This document shows positions 1 to 8,869 of a stretch of DNA of 26,056 nucleotides, piece after piece. The DNA comes from Sulfurovum sp. (GTDB taxonomy: Bacteria; Campylobacterota; Campylobacteria; Campylobacterales; Sulfurovaceae). The stretch covers positions 1 through 26,056 of the forward strand of contig DZAQ01000005.1 in the NCBI GenBank assembly GCA_022729615.1, written 5' to 3'. The notes beneath the pieces were generated by a model. It was not told where the DNA came from. It did no database searches and saw nothing but the letters and a program-made list of their open reading frames with translations. The stretch's first letter is position 1. Every line of letters begins with the position of its first letter. The translations under genes were made by a program, and so were the position numbers.

Positions 1-4
1 CCAT
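1..4 (-). CDS. start of a further minus-strand gene, cut by the window edge
   Basis: On the minus strand an ATG occupies positions 4-2. It is preceded by AGGAG with a 7-nt spacer, the same layout as the ribosome binding sites inside the nuo operon. The ATG lies 10 nt past the nuoN stop codon. This suggests one more co-transcribed gene following nuoN. Only one codon and one base are inside the window, so no product can be named. The call rests on the Shine-Dalgarno and start-codon pair alone. Confidence 0.35.
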
Positions 5-14
5 CACTTTTCTC

Positions 15-1508
15 CTACTTGAGATAGAGTGAAGCGATCGCCTGCTTGGCTATATCAATAAATCCGTCAACTCCGGGGATAAATGGTATCAAAGTAGTTC
101 CGATGCCGCCCCAGATGACCAAGAGCGCCATAAGGGCTATGAGACTGCTGCTCAGATTGATAGGAAAACTTTTTTGCTTATCCAAAGAGGGGTAAAAATA
201 CATCATCGCAACAAGCTTGAAATAGTAATACACCGAAATAAATGCGGTTAGTATCCCCAGTCCGGCAAGAAGTATTTGCCCCGATTCGATCGCGGCAGTA
301 AATATATAGAATTTGCCCAAAAAACCGATCGTAGAAGGAAAGCCGGAGAGTGAGAACATAAATATCGTCATCATCAACGCCATATAGGGACGGCGCTCAG
401 AGAAGCCCTTGAAATCTTCGTAAGTCATCTGCTTTTTGCTCTGGGAGGATATAAAACTCAAAATCCCAAACGCCCCCACCGCACTGATAAAGTAGGCGAT
501 CAGATAAAACATAATTGCCGGAGCCGCCATCTCTGATCCCAGCCCAATGGAACTAAACGCAATCAGCATATAGCCGCTATGCACTATACTCGATCCGGCG
601 AGCATGCGTTTGATTATGTTTTGCGAAATAGCCATCAATGATCCGCCGATAAGCGTAGCAATGGTCAATATCTGAAGAAGGGGTGTCCAGAGGTTGCCGA
701 TAGTGATAAATTCGATCAAGTAGATTCTCAAAGCGATAGCAAAAACAGCGATTTTGAAAGTCGATGCCATGAACATTGTCACAGGATAGGGCGCACCATG
801 ATAGACATCTACTACCCAAGAGTGGAAAGGAACGGCTCCTATCTTGAACATTATTGTGATCATAATGAGGGTGCCGCCCACAATGACCAGAGTCAAATCT
901 TCGCGTGTATGCGCAGCGACAAAGGTCGAAATATCACCCAAATTGGTCGATCCGGTAGCCCCATAAATCAATGCTGTTCCAAGAATAAAAAAGGCTCCGG
1001 ACATAGAGCCGAGAATGAGATATTTCATCATAGCTTCCGAGCTGATCTTGTTTCTTTTGTGGTAGCCCACCAGCGCATAAATACTCAAAGAGGCGATCTC
1101 CAGGGCTATAAAGGCAGAGACTAATTCATTGGCATGCACAAGGGTCATCATCCCAAAAACACTGAAGAGTATCAAGGCAAAATACTCGCCGTTGAAGTAG
1201 TTACGGCTTTTGAAGTAGTCTGTGTTGATCAGAAGCGTCATCATCGCTCCCGCCGTAAACATCAAGTCAAAAATAGTCGCGAAATCATCAAGAATATATA
1301 CTTTTCCAAAAATCTCCGGAAAACTATAAAGTATCTCCCCTCTTCCGAAATGAGTCAACTCCAGCAAAAATGAGAGCGCCAAAAAAAAGACTGCTACAAG
1401 ATTCAATTTACTCAAATCGACCATACGGCTATGGCTCAAAAGCATCAGCACAAACGCGCCGATCATCACGATCGCCATAGGAGCTATCTGCATCATCTCT
1501 TGTATCAT
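15..1508 (-). CDS. nuoN: NADH-quinone oxidoreductase subunit N (NuoN)
   Basis: Membrane-arm, antiporter-like subunit of complex I, about 497 residues and close to the family's usual 480-500. It is hydrophobic throughout, with about 14 predicted helices. The residues expected for proton translocation are present: the Glu in ALEIASLS, the Lys in TIMFKIGAVPFHSW, and the later Lys in GFLGKFYIF. An upstream in-frame TTG at 1511 is possible, but the ATG at 1508 is chosen because AGGAGG lies 6 nt before it. This ATG shares one base with the nuoM stop (TGATG). It is the last recognised nuo gene of the operon. I see no truncation or missing key residue, and the assignment is secure. Confidence 0.97.
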   Translation of the reverse strand: MIQEMMQIAPMAIVMIGAFVLMLLSHSRMVDLSKLNLVAVFFLALSFLLELTHFGRGEILYSFPEIFGKVYILDDFATIFDLMFTAGAMMTLLINTDYFKSRNYFNGEYFALILFSVFGMMTLVHANELVSAFIALEIASLSIYALVGYHKRNKISSEAMMKYLILGSMSGAFFILGTALIYGATGSTNLGDISTFVAAHTREDLTLVIVGGTLIMITIMFKIGAVPFHSWVVDVYHGAPYPVTMFMASTFKIAVFAIALRIYLIEFITIGNLWTPLLQILTIATLIGGSLMAISQNIIKRMLAGSSIVHSGYMLIAFSSIGLGSEMAAPAIMFYLIAYFISAVGAFGILSFISSQSKKQMTYEDFKGFSERRPYMALMMTIFMFSLSGFPSTIGFLGKFYIFTAAIESGQILLAGLGILTAFISVYYYFKLVAMMYFYPSLDKQKSFPINLSSSLIALMALLVIWGGIGTTLIPFIPGVDGFIDIAKQAIASLYLK

Positions 1509-2983
1509 CAAAACCCTCCTCTCATCTGCATCAGCCAGATAAGCGAACTATTGATCTGCGGTTCGATCAGCGGCATAAAGAGCGAAGGTGCGACGCCCGT
1601 CGCAAGCAATAAGAGCAGGAGCGGCAACAGCATCAAGATTTCACGCACACTCAAATCTTCAAAATTCTGAATATTGGCTCCAGTCGAACCGAAAATCACC
1701 TCTTGAAGCATTCGGAAAATATAGAGTATAGCCGAAACCATAGTAAGCGCCGCCACAAATCCAATCCACATACTGTGCTTGAATGCCCCGATAATAATCA
1801 TAAGTTCCGCCACAAAACCTCCCGTGCCAGGTATCGCTGCGATACTTAACGAAAAGAAAGCAAAGAAAAAAGCAAATTTTGGCGCGACGGCGGCAATGCC
1901 TCCGAGCCCACTCATATCTATCGATCTTGTGCGCTTATACAGAAGTCCGATCATCAGAAAAATCCCGGCAGAAGAGAGTGCGTGTGTAGCGACAAAATAG
2001 AGCGCTCCTCCCCATCCATAATGGTTTGCCAAGACAACTCCCAAGGCGATCAAAGAGAGGTGCGAACCTGATGAATAGGCAAACATTCGTCGTAGATTTT
2101 GTTCGCGCATCGCATGAATGGCATAAAAAATCAATCCCATCAGCGCAAAGAATATAATCGTAGGCGCGTAGTGCAGAAGTGTTCCCTCAAAAAGACCATA
2201 TCCAAATCGCCAAATCCCATAAATACCGAGTTTTGCCATAATAGACGAGAGGATAACTACTGAAGGTGTCGGTGAAGAGGCATATGCCGGAGCCATCCAT
2301 GTATGAAATCCGACCAAAGGGATCTTGATCGCAAAAGCTAGAAGAAACCCTGCCGCAAGCCAAATGGAGGCTTGCTCACCAAGCTGCAGCCCACTCAAAT
2401 CATTGTAGGCAAAACTCCATGAGCCTGTAGCCTCAAAAAAGCTATACCCAAGATAGAGGATCGAAAAAAACATACTCATTGAGCCCAAAATGGTCATCAA
2501 GACGATCTTCATGGCGTTGTAGCGAAACCGTCCGCTTCCGTAACGGCCGATCATAATAAAAATCGGCAGGAGCATCGTCTCCCAAAAGAGATAAAATAAA
2601 ATCACATCCAATGAGAGTACTGCGCCGGTAACTCCGGTCTGAAGCAGCATCATATTGTACCAATACCCCTTTCGCTGCTCCTTCCAGATATAGATATAGA
2701 GTATCGGCAACAAAAGTACGATAAGAAGCAAAAAGACCAAAGAGAGCGCATCAACACCGACATAGTAGCTGATCCCATAGTTTTGAATCCACGGCACTAT
2801 CCGTACAAACTGCATCCCGCCTGAGGGATCAAACCCATTCAAGACAATCGCGCTCAGAACCAAAACAGCCAAAGACGAAACGATAGCGCCCACTCGCAGC
2901 CAACCCAATGATGCTCCTGAAATCCCAAGGAAAAAAGCGCTCAAAACGGGTAAAAAAATAATATAAGTGAGTATCGCCTCCAT
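1508..2983 (-). CDS. nuoM: NADH-quinone oxidoreductase subunit M (NuoM)
   Basis: Second antiporter-like proton-pumping subunit of complex I, 491 residues against a typical 490-510. It has about 14 membrane helices. Conserved features include the Glu in LFWETMLLP, the Lys and His in FAIKIPLVGFHTW, the PSVVILSSIMAKLG helix, and a late Glu in GGFVAELM that matches the terminal proton-path acidic position. The start ATG at 2983 follows a GAGGGG motif and lies 1 nt after the nuoL stop. The 3' end shares a base with nuoN. It acts in the cytoplasmic membrane with NuoL and NuoN to couple quinone reduction to proton export. Nothing odd was seen. Confidence 0.97.
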   Translation of the reverse strand: MEAILTYIIFLPVLSAFFLGISGASLGWLRVGAIVSSLAVLVLSAIVLNGFDPSGGMQFVRIVPWIQNYGISYYVGVDALSLVFLLLIVLLLPILYIYIWKEQRKGYWYNMMLLQTGVTGAVLSLDVILFYLFWETMLLPIFIMIGRYGSGRFRYNAMKIVLMTILGSMSMFFSILYLGYSFFEATGSWSFAYNDLSGLQLGEQASIWLAAGFLLAFAIKIPLVGFHTWMAPAYASSPTPSVVILSSIMAKLGIYGIWRFGYGLFEGTLLHYAPTIIFFALMGLIFYAIHAMREQNLRRMFAYSSGSHLSLIALGVVLANHYGWGGALYFVATHALSSAGIFLMIGLLYKRTRSIDMSGLGGIAAVAPKFAFFFAFFSLSIAAIPGTGGFVAELMIIIGAFKHSMWIGFVAALTMVSAILYIFRMLQEVIFGSTGANIQNFEDLSVREILMLLPLLLLLLATGVAPSLFMPLIEPQINSSLIWLMQMRGGF

Positions 2984-2984
2984 A

Positions 2985-4871
2985 CTATAACCCCTCTAAT
3001 GCGCTAAGCATAAAAATCGAAACAAGCGAAACGCCAAAGAGGATATAGAGCGCGTAATAGCGAACTTTGCCATTTTGCAGCATCGCAAATAGCCCTCCGG
3101 TATAGAGATATCCAAAAACTATACTGTTGATAATCCCATCCACAACCAATCTGTCGATAACCCGCTCAAAAAAATGACTTATGCCGAAAAGCGGTCGGAC
3201 AAATATCCGCTCATAGAGCTGATCTACATAAAATTTATTAATAGCCAATCGCTGCCATGCTCCATCGCCGCTCCATCTCTTTGCCTCTTTGCCAAAAAGC
3301 CTATATGCCAATCCGATGCCCAAAAACCCCATAAGGGTATTGAGCGCGGCAAGCAAATATTCGTTTCGATGCGAAAGATGCATTTTTTGATCCGGCAACG
3401 CTACAAAAGCGCCAAAAAGATCGCTCCCCCCATACGCTTCGCCGAGCCCCAAAAGTCCTACGGTTGCACTCCCGATCGCCAAAACAACCAATGGGTAAGT
3501 GATCATCTTTGAAAGCGGCCGGATCGAATGTTCTTTTCTCGCTGGCCCCAGAAAAACCACAAAAAAGAGACGGAACATATAAAACGCTGTCAAAAATGCC
3601 GTCAATGTCCCTACCCCCCAAATAAAATAGTGTTCTGATGCGAAGGCTGCCGCCAAAATGGCATCCTTGCTAAAAAACCCTGCAAATGGAGGCACCCCGC
3701 TAATCGCCAAAGTCGCGATCAGCATCGTGCCAAATACCACTTTCAGGCGTCCCGAAAGAGCGCCCATCTTGAAGATGTTTTGCTCATGATGCAGCGCCAA
3801 TATCACTGCTCCGGCACCCATAAAGAGCAGCGCTTTGAAAAATGCGTGCGTGAAAACATGAAAAATACCGCTGCTGTATGCCCCCAGCCCGACTGCGATG
3901 AACATATATCCAAGCTGTGACATTGTAGAGTAGGCGAGAATCTTTTTGATATCCTCTTGAAAAATAGCGATGATCGCGGCAAAGAGCGCCGAGAGAGCGC
4001 CGATGGAGGCGATAAATTCTCCTATCTGAGGAATCTCATTGTACAAAAACGAAAATCGCGCCACCATATAGACACCGGCAGTCACCATAGTGGCTGCGTG
4101 GATAAGCGCCGAGACAGGTGTCGGACCGGCCATCGCATCCGGAAGCCATACATACAGCGGAATTTGCGCCGATTTGCCCATCGCTCCCACAAAAAGAAGC
4201 GCCCCTATCCAAGGCAAAAGTCCACTATCAACCATCGAGAGGTTTGCCTGAATCGCCGTAAATGTATAGCCGCTCCCCTCAAGCGCAACAAAAAGGAGTG
4301 CGAGCGCTGAAATAAAGCCAAAATCCCCGATACGGTTGAGGATAAATGCCTTATTTGCCGCCCGCACATTGGCAGGATCGCTATAGTAGTAGCCGATCAG
4401 CAAATAAGAGCAGAGTCCCACAAGCTCCCACCCAACAAACATAATGATGGGATTGTCCGCCAAAATCAAAAGCAGCATACTGCCCATAAAGAGATTGAAG
4501 AAGCTGAAAAACTTCCCGTATCCTGCATCACCCCGCATATACCCTGCGGCATAGATATGGATCAGTGTCCCGATAAAGGTGATGAAAAAGAGCATTACCG
4601 CGCTCAATCGATCGACCATAAACGCAACGGCTATTTTGAACTCCCCTAGCGCAATCCACTCAAAAAGCCTCTCGCGTATCACAAATTCAGCCCCATTCCC
4701 CAACATTTCCCATCCAGCTTGAAATGCCAAAATAGTCGATATCACAGGAGCCAAAACACCCACTGCGGTATAAAAAGCATACCGCTCTCGAAGAGGATTT
4801 GCGAGATAGACCAGCGCAAGCAAAAGTGAAGAAAAAAACGGGATCAGTACAATTAGACTCAAAAGACTCAT
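2985..4871 (-). CDS. nuoL: NADH-quinone oxidoreductase subunit L (NuoL)
   Basis: Distal antiporter-like subunit of complex I, 628 residues (E. coli about 613). Key motifs are intact: VGWELVGLCSYLLIG with the conserved Glu, MGKSAQIPLYVWLPDAM with the Lys, SALIHAATMVTAGVY with the His, and FFSKDAILAAAF with the terminal Lys. The C-terminal 100 or so residues fit the lateral amphipathic helix and last membrane helix that run along the membrane arm in this family. The start ATG overlaps the nuoK stop as ATGA and is preceded by AAGGAG. The assignment is secure. Confidence 0.97.
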   Translation of the reverse strand: MSLLSLIVLIPFFSSLLLALVYLANPLRERYAFYTAVGVLAPVISTILAFQAGWEMLGNGAEFVIRERLFEWIALGEFKIAVAFMVDRLSAVMLFFITFIGTLIHIYAAGYMRGDAGYGKFFSFFNLFMGSMLLLILADNPIIMFVGWELVGLCSYLLIGYYYSDPANVRAANKAFILNRIGDFGFISALALLFVALEGSGYTFTAIQANLSMVDSGLLPWIGALLFVGAMGKSAQIPLYVWLPDAMAGPTPVSALIHAATMVTAGVYMVARFSFLYNEIPQIGEFIASIGALSALFAAIIAIFQEDIKKILAYSTMSQLGYMFIAVGLGAYSSGIFHVFTHAFFKALLFMGAGAVILALHHEQNIFKMGALSGRLKVVFGTMLIATLAISGVPPFAGFFSKDAILAAAFASEHYFIWGVGTLTAFLTAFYMFRLFFVVFLGPARKEHSIRPLSKMITYPLVVLAIGSATVGLLGLGEAYGGSDLFGAFVALPDQKMHLSHRNEYLLAALNTLMGFLGIGLAYRLFGKEAKRWSGDGAWQRLAINKFYVDQLYERIFVRPLFGISHFFERVIDRLVVDGIINSIVFGYLYTGGLFAMLQNGKVRYYALYILFGVSLVSIFMLSALEGL

Positions 4872-5182
4872 CTGCTCTCCTTTGCCTGCTTCAACTCATC
4901 AAACGCATCACTATCAACCGATCGGCTGATGCGCACAAGATGGATAATGATCGCCAAAAATAGCGCCGCCTCCGCCGCTATCACTCCGATCAACAAAAGC
5001 GCGATGACCGACCCATCCATATCTCCGCGAAGACGGGAAAAAATAACCAAGACAAGATTGACCGAGCTGAGCATCAACTCAATCGACATATAGACAACAA
5101 AGAGATTTCTTCGCGAAACAATGCCGATGATCCCCAGACTAAAAAGAAGGGTAGCAAGTGCAAAAAACGGTTCAGGCACCAT
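4868..5182 (-). CDS. nuoK: NADH-quinone oxidoreductase subunit K (NuoK)
   Basis: Small three-helix membrane subunit of complex I, 104 residues (usual length about 100). The two membrane glutamates known to matter for proton translocation in E. coli (E36, E72) are matched by E35 in YMSIELML and E71 in IAAEAALF. The reading frame extends upstream to 5209, but ATG 5182 is preferred: it is preceded by AGGAG with a 7-nt spacer, and MVPEPFFAL is the normal N-terminus. The gene overlaps nuoJ by 11 nt and nuoL by 4 nt. The short hydrophilic C-terminal tail is unremarkable. Confidence 0.95.
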   Translation of the reverse strand: MVPEPFFALATLLFSLGIIGIVSRRNLFVVYMSIELMLSSVNLVLVIFSRLRGDMDGSVIALLLIGVIAAEAALFLAIIIHLVRISRSVDSDAFDELKQAKESR

Positions 5183-5681
5183 CTGAGAGCTCCTTTCGCG
5201 CGATAACAACCGCGCCGACCATGGCAGCTAGAAGCAGTACGGAGATGACTTCAAAAGAGAGCACCCAATCCTTGAAAAGCGCTTCTCCTAGCACCTTCAA
5301 GCTCCCATACCCCTCGCTTGTATGAGCAAAATTTTGATGCACAGAGACAAGCGTGCGATACATCAACAGTGAAAAAGGCGTAACGATCAATGCCGTAAAA
5401 AAGATCCAGCGCAACTTGTTCGGCTCGTCAGGGAGATTCTCCTCTTTGAGATTGATAGCAGTGATGACCATCATCGAAAGAACCACGACCGCCCCTACAC
5501 TGACCATAATCTGCGCCAAGAAAAGAAAACTGTTTCCAAGCAGCGCAAAAACTCCCGCCATCGCCAGCATCGCGACGAAGAATCCAAATGCGCTGATAAT
5601 CGTCTCCCTGCTCCACACCATCGTCAAGCCTCCGCCTATCAGAAAAATCGCCAAAATCAAAAAGATACTATTTTCGAGCAC
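5172..5681 (-). CDS. nuoJ: NADH-quinone oxidoreductase subunit J (NuoJ)
   Basis: Membrane subunit of complex I with five predicted helices, about 169 residues. The conserved third-helix region is visible as FLFLAQIMVSVGAVVVLSMM. The frame is open from 5741, but the first 20 codons overlap nuoI coding sequence and look unlike NuoJ. The GTG at 5681 (VLENSIFL) is preceded by AGGAG with a 7-nt spacer and gives the usual N-terminus. With this start nuoJ overlaps nuoI by 14 nt and nuoK by 11 nt, in keeping with the rest of the operon. Product identity is secure; the GTG start is a moderately confident choice. Confidence 0.92.
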   Translation of the reverse strand: MLENSIFLILAIFLIGGGLTMVWSRETIISAFGFFVAMLAMAGVFALLGNSFLFLAQIMVSVGAVVVLSMMVITAINLKEENLPDEPNKLRWIFFTALIVTPFSLLMYRTLVSVHQNFAHTSEGYGSLKVLGEALFKDWVLSFEVISVLLLAAMVGAVVIARKELSDGA

Positions 5682-6195
5682 AACTCTTCTCCTCTCCAAA
5701 AGCTCCCTTATGGGCAAGCAATTGCTCTTTTTCCAAAACAAAATCTTCGCGACTGCTCCCTATGAGACTGAAAATCCCCGTATCCATGCGGATCGCGTCA
5801 CAAGGGCAAGCCTCGACGCAATAGCCGCAAAAAACACACTCAAGCGTATCGATCGCAAATCTTTTGGGCATCTTTTCATCTCTCCCGTCTTCTCTTTCAA
5901 CCGCCTCAATAAAGATACATCGCGCCGGACAGGCTGTCGCGCACATAAAACAGGCGACACACGCTATCGATTCATCCTCTCGGTGCGTCAGACGGTGCAG
6001 CCCTCTGTAGCGCTGCGTGATATCGCTCGGCTGCTCTTCGGGGTACTCGAGTGTCTCTATAGCGTTGCTATCGGCAACATTTGCCATGAGGTGCTTGAAG
6101 GTAACTTTCATCCCCTGATAGATAGCCGGCAGATAGAGTTTGTCTTTGATGTTTGATCCGTATCGCGGTACAACTTTGATCTTTCTGCTCATCAT
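5668..6195 (-). CDS. nuoI: NADH-quinone oxidoreductase subunit I (NuoI), two [4Fe-4S] ferredoxin-like
   Basis: Peripheral-arm subunit carrying the N6a and N6b tetranuclear clusters that pass electrons from NuoG to NuoB. The product is about 175 residues. The two cluster motifs are C79-x2-C82-x2-C85-x3-C89-P and C120-x2-C123-x2-C126-x3-C130-P; an extra Cys at 93 follows the first. The frame runs upstream to 6264 inside nuoH, but the double ATG at 6195/6192 overlaps the nuoH stop (ATGA) and follows GGGAG at good spacing, so the start is put at 6195. The N-terminal amphipathic stretch (YLPAIYQGMKVTFKHL) matches the part of NuoI that packs on the membrane. Secure. Confidence 0.95.
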   Translation of the reverse strand: MMSRKIKVVPRYGSNIKDKLYLPAIYQGMKVTFKHLMANVADSNAIETLEYPEEQPSDITQRYRGLHRLTHREDESIACVACFMCATACPARCIFIEAVEREDGRDEKMPKRFAIDTLECVFCGYCVEACPCDAIRMDTGIFSLIGSSREDFVLEKEQLLAHKGAFGEEKSCARK

Positions 6196-7484
6196 CCAAC
6201 TCCCACAACAATGATAGCGGTTACAAATAGGTTCAACAAAGAGAGCGGCAAGAGATAGTACCATCCTAGATGCTGCACCTGATCATAACGAAAGCGAGGC
6301 AGCGTCCAGCGCACCAGTATAAAGAAGAGGTTAAAAAGCATAAGCTTGAAGACAAAAATCGCGATCTGCAAGAGAGTTACTGCGATCGTTCTGCTCAAAA
6401 AAGCCTCAGGAGAGAGAATCAGATAGATCAAAATCGCCTCAACAATGAGAGTCATTGCGATCAAAACATAGGTAAAAACTTTGGCTTCATATTCACGGCT
6501 TCCGTCGCTTCGCACACTTGGACGAAGCGAGTTGTTTTTTTGCATCCATCGGATAAAAAAGAGGATACCTATCGGCAAAACTGCCATTATCGCCAGAGCA
6601 AAAGCATTAAAATGCGTAACAAGATCTACCGTACCCACCCAAGGAAGCTGATATCCGCCAAAAACCATAGTGATGATCACGGCGCTTGCGGTATTCATCG
6701 CTACATACTCACCCATAAAATAGATCGCGAACTTCATCGCCGTATATTCGGTCATATAGCCTGCGACGATCTCACTCTCCCCCTCAGAGACGCTAAATGG
6801 ATTGCGATTGGTCTCAGCAAAAAGCGCGACTATCAATATTATCGCTCCTAGCGGCTGCACCAAAATCCCCCAAGCCGGCAAAAATCCCAATACCGTACCG
6901 CTCTGCCATGCTACCATCGCATTGAAATCGATCGTATTGTAGGTGATGATGAAAGAGACTATCGCAAGCCCCAGCGGCAGCTCATACCCGATCATCATAG
7001 AGCCTGCGCGAGTCGAACCCATCAAAGCGTATTTGTTGTGGCTCAGCCAGCCGCCAAGCATAATACCAACCACCCCGATCGCTCCGATCGCCATAAACCA
7101 AAGCACACCAAAATCAACAGGCAGTGGCTGTATCCTCAAAGATTCGCCCCCAATCACCACATTGTCGGCAAACGGGATAACCATAAACGCAAGAAGCGCC
7201 GCGACAAAAGTGATCGACGGCACAAGCATAAAGAGCCAGCGGTGCTTTGAGATATGAGAAGGATAATACTCCTCCTTGAGCACCAGCTTGACGACATCGG
7301 CAAAAGATTGCACCACGCCGCCTAGTCGAAATCCAAAAATATTTGTACGATTAGGACCCAGACGATCTTGAACCAATCCTGCACCGCGACGCTCCAGCCA
7401 CACCAATATGGGGATCATCATGAGCGCCAGAAGTGCGCCAAGCACAAAAGAGATGATCGCCACCACTATAGCTCCGGTCGTCAT
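6192..7484 (-). CDS. nuoH: NADH-quinone oxidoreductase subunit H (NuoH), extended form
   Basis: Membrane subunit at the quinone-site interface between the two arms of complex I. Typical signatures are present: WLERRGAGLVQDRLGPNR, the AETNR loop, EIVAGYMTEYTAMKFA, and LPRFRYDQVQHLGW near the C-terminus. It is unusually long: 430 residues against about 325 in E. coli. The extra ~95 residues lie at about 279-375, between the FGGY motif and the final two helices, and contain about two additional hydrophobic segments joined by a charged loop (RSDGSREYEAK). In the quinone-channel loop the usual PFD is PFS (S231), while E234, E236 and E238 remain. The start has a strong AAGGAGG and overlaps nuoG by 4 nt. 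Confidence 0.95.
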   Translation of the reverse strand: MTTGAIVVAIISFVLGALLALMMIPILVWLERRGAGLVQDRLGPNRTNIFGFRLGGVVQSFADVVKLVLKEEYYPSHISKHRWLFMLVPSITFVAALLAFMVIPFADNVVIGGESLRIQPLPVDFGVLWFMAIGAIGVVGIMLGGWLSHNKYALMGSTRAGSMMIGYELPLGLAIVSFIITYNTIDFNAMVAWQSGTVLGFLPAWGILVQPLGAIILIVALFAETNRNPFSVSEGESEIVAGYMTEYTAMKFAIYFMGEYVAMNTASAVIITMVFGGYQLPWVGTVDLVTHFNAFALAIMAVLPIGILFFIRWMQKNNSLRPSVRSDGSREYEAKVFTYVLIAMTLIVEAILIYLILSPEAFLSRTIAVTLLQIAIFVFKLMLFNLFFILVRWTLPRFRYDQVQHLGWYYLLPLSLLNLFVTAIIVVGVG

Positions 7485-8869
7485 CTCTCGCCTCCTTGAA
7501 GCAGGTCAATCCACTCTATTGCGCTCATTAGAGGCTCATTGCGCCAGATTGCCTTGGGGCAAAATTGCTCGATACCGTCTTCATTGACAAGCGTACCGGA
7601 GCTCTCACTGAAAGGAGCAAGAGGCAAAACAAGATCCGCCTTCCCCTCCATTTGATGCGTTTGCAGATGAATGCTCTTCTGGGCTTTGATTTTTGATCCA
7701 TCGGGATGGTTGAAGTTGATCAGAAGCGCCACGGGATCCGTGGAAAGTATCTGCGCGATGCCGAGCTTCTCTACCCCCTTGGCATTAGCAGCCCGCTGGG
7801 ATGACTTGAGCCAATCATCTCCAAATGACTCATCCCTATATGACTCCAAAGGGGCGCAGAGTTGTGCTCCCAAAATATGCGCATACTTTTGGATCGCCTC
7901 AAGCTCTTCCGTGTAGAGATTGGCATCCGCCAAAATCACTATCTTGCCCCCATCGGCAACCAACTTATGGTAGCAGGCAACCGCTTCATCCTCCTTTGAT
8001 ACCATGCCATCAATGAGCATCTCTAATTGCCGATTCTCTTGGAGCTCTTTGTAGCTGAGACGCCCTGCATCGCAGATAAAATATCCGTTTACATCTGCGT
8101 TTGGGCGTGGTCTAAAACGGTAGATCCTCTCATCTTTATACTTCTCTTTGTTGTGGTCAATAAAGATATTGCACCCTTTCGCGCATCCGTGGCATACGGA
8201 AGGTGTCGAGGTCAAAAACCACACTCTCTGAGCAAAGCGAAAATCCTTGCTCGTCAAAGCCCCGACGGGACAGAGATCCACCACATTCATCGCGTAGGGG
8301 TTGTCGAGCTTTTTGCCCGGCATCGTAGTCACTCTGGCATGATCGCCTCTCCCGACGATACCAAGCTCATGCGTTTTGGTGATATCGCTTGTAAATCGCG
8401 TACACCTCGCGCAAAGTACACATCGCTCCTGATCGAGCATCACATTGCTTCCTAGGTCGATATGCTTTTTGTGGTGCACCTTTTCTGCTTGATCGATTTT
8501 GGAGTCATAGAGCCCATAATCCATATAAAAATCTTGAAGCTTGCACTCTCCTGCCTGGTCACAGATAGCGCAATCGACAGGATGGTTGATGAGCTCAAGC
8601 TCTAGTATCCGCCGCCGTACACTCTCGATCATCTGGCCTTTAGTGCGTACTATCATCCCCTCTTTGATATTGGTGTCACAAGCGATCTGAGGGCGTTTTT
8701 GTCCCTCTATCTCTACCATGCACATTCGGCAGTTTCCATCCGCGCCCAACGCTTCGTGATAGCAAAAATAGGGAACCTTTAGACCCTCTCGGATCAACAG
8801 ATCGATCAACAGCAAGCCCTCTTGGGCTGCATATTTTTTCTCATCAATGACAATCTCTATCTGGCTCAT
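7481..8869 (-). CDS. nuoG: NADH-quinone oxidoreductase subunit G (NuoG), short form
   Basis: Peripheral-arm Fe-S subunit. Four cluster sites are visible: a [2Fe-2S] N1b site (C36, C47, C50, C64), the His-ligated N5 site (H96, C100, C103, C109), N4 (C150, C153, C156, C200) and an off-path N7-type site (C226, C229, C233, C266). Residues from about 270 on resemble only a reduced molybdopterin-oxidoreductase-like domain. The total is 462 residues, against roughly 780-910 in most NuoG proteins. The stop overlaps nuoH as ATGA and the operon is compact, so this looks like a stable short form and not a recent frameshift. The start overlaps nuoF by 4 nt. Confidence 0.95.
   Translation of the reverse strand: MSQIEIVIDEKKYAAQEGLLLIDLLIREGLKVPYFCYHEALGADGNCRMCMVEIEGQKRPQIACDTNIKEGMIVRTKGQMIESVRRRILELELINHPVDCAICDQAGECKLQDFYMDYGLYDSKIDQAEKVHHKKHIDLGSNVMLDQERCVLCARCTRFTSDITKTHELGIVGRGDHARVTTMPGKKLDNPYAMNVVDLCPVGALTSKDFRFAQRVWFLTSTPSVCHGCAKGCNIFIDHNKEKYKDERIYRFRPRPNADVNGYFICDAGRLSYKELQENRQLEMLIDGMVSKEDEAVACYHKLVADGGKIVILADANLYTEELEAIQKYAHILGAQLCAPLESYRDESFGDDWLKSSQRAANAKGVEKLGIAQILSTDPVALLINFNHPDGSKIKAQKSIHLQTHQMEGKADLVLPLAPFSESSGTLVNEDGIEQFCPKAIWRNEPLMSAIEWIDLLQGGER

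Noticed and set aside
5353..6156. Long plus-strand open frame opposite nuoI and nuoJ
   Set aside because: It has no family resemblance or membrane or domain pattern, and lies wholly antisense to well-supported genes; it is a shadow frame.
7481..8869. Possible frameshift splitting NuoG from a missing C-terminal half
   Set aside because: The nuoH start with its strong ribosome site overlaps the nuoG stop, leaving no room for a lost half; no remnant is seen in other frames.
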